64,000 nt of DNA, taken from contig NC_052480.1 of NCBI RefSeq assembly GCF_009730915.1, forward strand, positions 4,774,001 to 4,838,000. The letters are read 5' to 3'. Position 1 is the stretch's first letter. Each line of letters begins with the position of its first letter. The translations under genes and the position numbers were made by a program. The stretch is from Dioscorea cayenensis subsp. rotundata (lineage: Eukaryota; Streptophyta; Magnoliopsida; Dioscoreales; Dioscoreaceae). Under the pieces are notes generated by a model. It worked only from the letters and a program-made list of their open reading frames with translations, was not told where the DNA came from and ran no database searches. This document shows positions 57,886 through 64,000 of the stretch, in pieces.

Positions 57886-60800
57886 TCATTTTGCTTTAAC
57901 CTTCTCAATAATAGCCATGATAGCTGAAGCATCAAAGCTTTCAGCAGGTAGCCAGGCTATGTTTGAGCTTTCCAATGGGATGATATCATCAATCTTGCAG
58001 TTCTCTTCATCACGGAGTAGTGTCTCGCTACCACTTGTGACCAAGCCTGTAAGAATTACGGTATTGTGGATACCTGGAAGGAGCTCCTCATGATCTGTGT
58101 CTCCTCTTTCTCCAACAAATATTAATAATTTTGATAGATCAATGTTCCATCTTACTGAAAGATACCTGTTTGCAATGAAAAGTAGTAGAAAAGCCAAGAT
58201 GTTAATAAGGAATTTAGAGAAATTCATGGGGAAAACCTTTTATGAGAGTCAACGCTGATCTGACCTTAGTGCATATGACCTTGAAGCATACAATGGAACA
58301 ACATTTAATCTTGTACAAGCTTTGGTATAGATAGGATTGCATCGGAAACCACGCATGCGCAGCCTTTGGTGAATAGCATCTAGCTTCCTAACCTGGAACA
58401 GAGTCCACAAATCATCTCTCTATTGAATTAATACCACTTGTTTACCATTTATCTAAGCAGTCTGAAGAAAATGCATGTAAGCTTCAAGTAGGTGTCATGT
58501 TCATGAATTCATTTTTATAAGTCAATTTAGTATTGCAGAAAATGCATGTCAGCTACTCACCCAATTATGGATCACATACCTTGGCTCCCTGCTTAAGTGA
58601 GTATGCATTGCAATGCCAGCTACATGCCTCCTCGTCAACAATCAGACAATCCTCTTCAGGTTTGTTCTCCATTTGAGCCACCCTAAGAATGGTCGATTTC
58701 ACGTGCTCCACAGGCCATCGATAATCAATATGAGCACCATAGTCGCCATCAGGCATGAGATCCCTCCATGGATAGTATAACTCACTTCCGCTGCTGCAAA
58801 TCAATGCATCAAAGCCCCTTGGGGGTATATCACATTGCTGCATGGCCTCGATAGTTTCTTTTCCAGTGGCTCCCGTTGCAAGGACAAAACCAGTGCAGCC
58901 ATTAGTTCCTCCAATGGCCATTAATTTTCCGATGAGCACTGAAAAATCATGGAGAACTATTTGACCGTTGGCATCATAACAATCAACTGCAATCACAAAC
59001 ATCCTTTGCCTCTTCCCAGGACCAAACATGTATGTGTTGTTCATCAGGGAATGTGTAAGATCATGTTGATGTTGATGGAGAGCTTCCACAATAGAGCTAA
59101 CACTGCCATTGGTTTGGAGGTCACCTCCATCTACAGAGAACCTGAGTGATAAGTCTTCAACATCCCTGAGAGAGTCACTCATCGGCTCTTCCATGCGTGA
59201 CATGATTTCCAGACTAGTGGCAGTTTGATGGTTCCGGTAGTGCTCAACATGTGATAGATATTTCCGGCAATGTTCAGGCCATGAGAAACGATGGATATTC
59301 TTCAGGCCATTCCTCCGGCATTCCATCCAAAGTCCCTTGTCAGCAACCAGTTTCAGGAGGGCAGCAGAAATGGCATTATGATCATGAGGATCCACCAAGA
59401 CACCATTGTTCAATGCCTAAGAAAACATGCAAATGTCACTAAACACAGTTTAAATCTACAACTGATTACCAGTTCACGAAAATCTTTACCTTCATAATGT
59501 CCACCGGCCCTCCATTCTTGGTTGCAACCACAGGCAAACCATAAGCAGCAGCCTGAAAAACAGATGCTTGATGTTCAAATTATACGTACCCTACCATTGC
59601 ACAAGAACCAGGGGATCAGTGCATACGCCTACCTCTATGAGAGTGAGACCAAATGGTTCAACCAGTGCCGGATTGATGAAGACCCCCTTAAGCAAACAAA
59701 CACAAAGATTAAGACATGTCCCTGATGCTGAACAAAGGCTTAAGAGAATACCTTTGTCTTGGCAGCAAGGCGATAAATCTCAGGCACATCAGTTTGCTTA
59801 TGATGCTTAGGATAAGCCACCAGACCATAGAGATCATATTTATCAATCAGCTTCAGTACAGTGGTGAGAACTGTCGCACCACTGCCAGACATCTCTTCAA
59901 TATCATCTCTATTTCCAAGAATCAGTGTCTGAAAAATAAACATATTAAAGACCATCACTGGGCTTTCTAAGAAGGTGTGCATAGTGTTTTTTTTTTTAAA
60001 CTGAAGATATATAGATATATAGGATATTACCATGTTAGAAAGTTCTCGGAGAGGGTGGCATTCACCAAAGGCCTTAAGCAAGGTTGTCACATTCTTCTTA
60101 GGATCAGGCCGAGAGAGGGCCAGAATCATTGGCTTGTGAGGATTCGTAAAGAACCTCATTATCTATAGAAATATATAAACCAAGACAAAATGATAACAGA
60201 ATTTAAGGACTTGACTCAATCTGAAATCAAACTGAGAAAATTAAGAAATGAAATGTATATAAATGTAACCTCAGCCCATATTGGAGGAAGATCTCTTCTG
60301 CTCTGAGCTCCATCAGGGCCTATCATCTTGGCAAGATCAGCATCACCCTCACTCAAATCCTGCATGCGCACATAGCTAAAATCCAATCCTGGTGGTATGA
60401 CCTGAGGAATTATAAGCAAAAATTATACAATATTCTCCAGAGTAAAGAAAAATTCCACCAAGCAAGCAGTTATAAGCACAAACACACACATACACACACA
60501 CACACATATATATATATATGTATAATTAGGGTTTAAAATTTCACACATTTAGTAAATATATTTCAGCAAATTATGAAAGCAAGCACAACTGGAAGAGTTG
60601 GCAATTCATTTCCCTCTCAAGTCGAAGATTGAGAGTTCGATCAGTGGCATATCCACGCTTCTAAAAATAAATAAACAATTGCATGCAAATTAAAAACTTT
60701 GCAGAATTATATCCAGAAAACCACTCAAAATTTGAGATTCGCGCACATTTGCAAAAGATTTTAAAATCAGAATACTATTTGCTGAAGTTAAACAAAAAAT

Positions 60801-63407
60801 AATAATAAAAATAAAAAATTAGTTAGGGTTTAGTGATTCACGCACCACCATTCGAGGCATATATCGACCGAAGCAAGAAACACCCCGGCGGCGGCGTACC
60901 CTGAGCTTCCTCTCCAGATTAACATCAAAGCCATCATACAAACCCCACTGCTCCTCAATCTCCTGCCTGGTGCTCGTGATCACCATCTCCGCCGCATCAA
61001 GCGCCGCCTCCTCGGCATCGATCCTCCTCATGATCCTGTAAGTCCTATTGATGTCCTCCTTACTGAGCCTTCCCTGCTTCAGCAGCTGCTCCAGCTTGTT
61101 CCGCCCGAGGGAGTGGCCGGTGATCACCATTGGGACGTTGAGGATGCCGGAGAGGCGGGCGGCGGCTTCGCTGGCGTCGGCGTAGTGGCCGTGGATGACG
61201 TACGGCCATATCGGTTTCCCTCCGGCGGGTTCAAGTTGGTCGCCGACAGAGCGGGCCACATTCGTTATATGGGCCAGGGCCCGGTCCACGAACTCGGGGA
61301 TGTGGGGCCACAATGACTCCTTGGGAATATACCTGCAGCACATATTTTATGTTTTTCAAACATATATTGTGTTAAAATATTTATATATATATATATATAA
61401 TTTTATCCATTTACAATATATAAAAAATAAAAATATTTTTTATACTTTACAACATATAATATAATTATATAAATTATGTACTTACTTTTTATATAATGTT
61501 TACATATTAAAGTTACTCAAAGTATAACTATTCACAAAATAAATTTATATTTTAGATATATATATATACAATTATTTTTATACACCTAACAATATATCAA
61601 AAAGTATAAAAATTAGAGCACAATAAATCATTATTATTCACCAAAATAATATAATATAAAAAAATTTCAATCTCAAAAGTATACCCATATGAGAAGAAAA
61701 TTAATTTTAGAGATTATTTTCGCCTGTATGGATACATAAAAGTGCAGCGTTTTCTCAAAAAAATAAAATAAAATAAAAAATAGTAATTGCTCTCCTCAGG
61801 TTAAAATTGTGACCGATTAAGTCAAACAATAGAAATAAAAAATTTTTAAGCCTATCCCAACAAATAGATCCAAAATATATTATATTATATTATACTATTA
61901 TTTGGGCATTATCTGAAATTCTATAAATATAAATTTACTAAATTCGCATACAGTAGAAAGTATATCTTTTTGCTTGACATAAACTGAACCAGGCTCAATG
62001 GGCACATTATTTTCTTTTTATTATAGTTTTAATAAATTATTTCTGTTGGTGAGACTATTACAGTATGTGTCATCCTTTTTTTTAAAAAAAAAAAAAAGAA
62101 ATTAAAAAGTTAAAAGCCAGATAACAGTCACAGGAAACGAGGAAATTTGCATTAGACCTCATAAACAATTAAAAGAACAAAAAGAAAAACCAAACACATA
62201 ATTAGAAATAAAATAAGATTATTAGTAATTCTGTTCATGTAAAATATGCAAATCAATTTTAAAATAAAATAAAAAAATAAAAATCAATTTAAAACAGTCA
62301 AACATATACCTTTGACCAGGACCAAAGGGAAGTCTGATGATGTATGCCCCACAAGAGTCAATATGGGAATTCCTGTCACCGTAGGTGAGCATCTCAACTG
62401 GTTCACCATAGCTCCAGTGAACATCCGGCCCAGATAACTGCCGAGTAAGTAAGTCCACACGGTACACCCCTTTGGTACCACCCAAAGCCCGGGCCAACTC
62501 CACCACGTATTTCACCTGATGGACATCACAAACATCCATTCATTCAATCATCCTCGTGATCAGTACTCTATTTCATGATCTCTGATCATGTATCATACCT
62601 GCCCTCCAGTATCAGAATCCCTTCCTAACTCCATGTTCTCCCCTCTGATCAATCCATGCAAACTGATATTTTTCATATTAAGTTCAGTCATGATCTCATG
62701 TAAAAATTAGAAAAATAAGAAATACAAGCTGCACAATTTCACCTAATGAGAACAATGTAGAGCCGTTTGTTCTGGGCCTGCTCATCCTGCCAAATCTGCA
62801 CGTTAGAATCAATCCTCAGCATTGGCACCTCAGGGTCTCCCTTCTCCTTCTCGCCTTCAGATAAGTCCGATAAGTCTTCTGCAGCAACCTTGCTTAAGTG
62901 CTCTCTCTCCATTCTCTGCTTTGCCAGTTTCCGTTCATCCTCCCACTCAATCTATCATGAGAAAATATATAAACAGTTCATGCGAGAAGTCTACATGGCA
63001 AGTTCAGTTTGTAACAACAAGTAAGGAACCTGCTTCTTTTTACGAGTGAGGTGCCAAATCCTCCAGCATATGTTCTCCAGTCTCTGGTTCCTCTCATGGT
63101 TACTCCTCATGGCCACCGCCTAAAACACATACATTAAAAGACAAGTTTGAACTTCAAACTACTGACTGTAATATACTTCATTATAACAATATGTACTGAA
63201 TTGTTTTACTTTGATCCATGTCTTGTGGAGGTCTGCATCGTCAAAATGGTTCACCACTTCCTCAACAAAGTATTTTGTTGGACTGTATGGAGGAGCTCGT
63301 CCTGCTGGAGGAGAAAGAGGAGAAGAGATGTTTTTTTCTCGTGAGAGCTTTGTGCCTGCATCCAAGATGGCCTCTAAGTAACCGTTGATCCATTCATTCC
63401 CTGCCAT
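57886..63407 (-). CDS. SPS: Sucrose-phosphate synthase, C/SPS4-like (1018 aa, 14 exons)
   Basis: Exons: 63210-63407, 63030-63119, 62743-62951, 62599-62662, 62310-62515, 60846-61332, 60270-60401, 60031-60162, 59752-59928, 59633-59686, 59490-59552, 58580-59416, 58265-58392, 57886-58165. All junctions are GT-AG and the total is 3057 bases in frame. The start [18 protein letters not shown] is the family N-terminus; an in-frame ATG 30 bases upstream (63437) exists but is less typical. The GT4 glycosyltransferase region has [52 protein letters not shown] and [21 protein letters not shown] linker and an SPP-like C-terminal domain follow. It makes sucrose-6-phosphate from UDP-glucose and fructose-6-phosphate in the cytosol. 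The regulatory region reads [11 protein letters not shown], closer to the SPS4/C type than to the RxxS-type A and B forms. Intact. Confidence 0.95.
60477..60520. repeat. CA/TA compound microsatellite in SPS intron
   Basis: (CA)n followed by (TA)n within the intron between exons 6 and 7. Confidence 0.85.
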
Positions 63408-63501
63408 GGCTCTATCCTTCTGTATGCTATTCACCATGTCTGGGAGACTATCGTCAGAGAAAACAGCGTAGTAGTTAGCCAGGAAATATAGTTAGCAGCA
63501 T

Positions 63502-63510
63502 CATATATAG
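63502..63510 (-). promoter_or_regulatory. Candidate TATA box for SPS
   Basis: CTATATATG on the minus strand lies about 95 bp upstream of the MAGNEW start codon. That spacing would give a leader of roughly 60-70 bases. It is the only TATA-like site in the immediate upstream region, so the assignment is by position only. Confidence 0.35.
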
Positions 63511-63710
63511 TGGCGCAAAGAACAAGAAGCTGCTTGAGTAAATTTTCATGTTGAATTGCAACATCAAGTTGAAGGGCGATGCGAGTATCATATCAATATT
63601 TATTTTACTTTTTTAGCCTCACCTTGAAAACTGAATTCCAAATCCAGTCCCATTCCTGAATGATAACAAGGACGAAGAGATTAGCGAAAAAGATCAGATA
63701 AAGAATGGCA

Positions 63711-64000
63711 TTAAAAGTTCAAGTGGTTGCCATCTGAAGGCCAAATGACTGACACTGGTTGAGTTGGATATCCAGTAGGAATATCCAATCTTGGCAAGAC
63801 CTTCCTCTTTGGCTCACTACCCTTCCTCCTTTGCTTCCTCTCAAAATAAGATGCTTTGCCTTTTGACTAAGAGGATATTGTTACATCCACTTGATGAAAA
63901 GTAGAGCTTTCATGAATTAGGAACATACACAAAGGCAAAGCCTAAACAAGAAAAACAAATTTGTACCATTGCTTGCATATTCCTCGGCTTCCAATTTGCC
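63711..64000 (-). CDS. C-terminal exons of an unidentified basic protein (partial)
   Basis: Two exon pieces fit: 63967-64000 (…WKPRNMQAM, cut by the window edge) and 63711-63866, joined by a 100-bp GT-AG intron (donor GTACAA, acceptor CTCTTAG). The second encodes SKGKASYFERKQRRKGSEPK, then RKVLPRLDIPTGYPTQPVSV and IWPSDGNHLNF, then TAA at 63711. The piece is basic in its first half. I do not recognise the family. It lies on the same strand as SPS with only about 300 bp between its stop and the SPS start codon. Confidence 0.5.

Noticed and set aside
59751..59810. Plus-strand frames overlapping SPS exons
   Set aside because: Shadows of the minus-strand SPS exons, whose splice sites and conserved motifs are unambiguous.
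60590..60660. tRNA/SINE-like phrase (GAGAGTTCGATC) in an SPS intron
   Set aside because: Only a weak B-box match; no A box, tail or target duplication.
1..64000. CRISPR array, bacterial operons, riboswitches, rRNA genes
   Set aside because: None seen; the sequence is plant nuclear DNA and the regular repeats are microsatellites or transposon termini.

Overview
This window is nuclear DNA of a flowering plant. The evidence is split genes with short GT-AG introns, plant-type proteins (sucrose-phosphate synthase, a GDPD4-like phosphodiesterase, a VQ-motif protein), and dense Ty1/copia, Ty3/gypsy, L1, SINE, Mutator, hAT and Harbinger elements. I cannot fix the species; a monocot is possible but unproven. 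Roughly the first 50 kb is transposon-dominated and AT-rich, and the last 13 kb is the gene-bearing part.

Layout. 1-253: 3' end of a copia element (copia B) with its short LTR. 254-14892: a decayed copia element (copia A), split by copia B on the left, by a minus-strand chromovirus-type gypsy element (1584-6998, target duplication GAAAA), and by a near full-length L1 LINE (8254-14852, 11-bp target duplication) lying inside its 3' LTR. 16500-22276: a second copia (copia D, target duplication GTTCT) that carries a hAT-like element (17007-17877) in gag and a 1.84-kb solo LTR (19867-21710) in its RNase H region. 23639-27920: a 4.3-kb Mutator-like element with about 270-bp TIRs and a deleted transposase core, inserted in copia-LTR-like DNA. 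28.0-39.5 kb: AT-rich DNA with two tRNA-derived SINEs, a hAT-like remnant with a perfect 23-bp hairpin, a modular tandem repeat field, and a Tourist-like MITE. 39480-42480: minus-strand remnant of a second L1. 42763-50665: a three-layer nest (Mutator MITE, then solo LTR, then a 6-kb PIF/Harbinger transposon with a Myb-like ORF1 and a DDE transposase).

Host genes, all on the minus strand: 51035-51575, a VQ-motif gene broken by one apparent base insertion; 53045-57009, a nine-exon GDPD4-like gene that resolves to an intact 328-residue protein; 57886-63407, a 14-exon sucrose-phosphate synthase (C/SPS4-like) that resolves to an intact 1018-residue protein; 63711-64000, the C-terminal exons of an unidentified basic protein cut by the window edge. 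SPS makes sucrose-6-phosphate in the cytosol, and GDPD4 belongs to membrane-lipid/phosphate metabolism. I see no reason beyond position to link them. The most informative content is the set of exact target-site duplications, which gives a relative order for about ten insertions.
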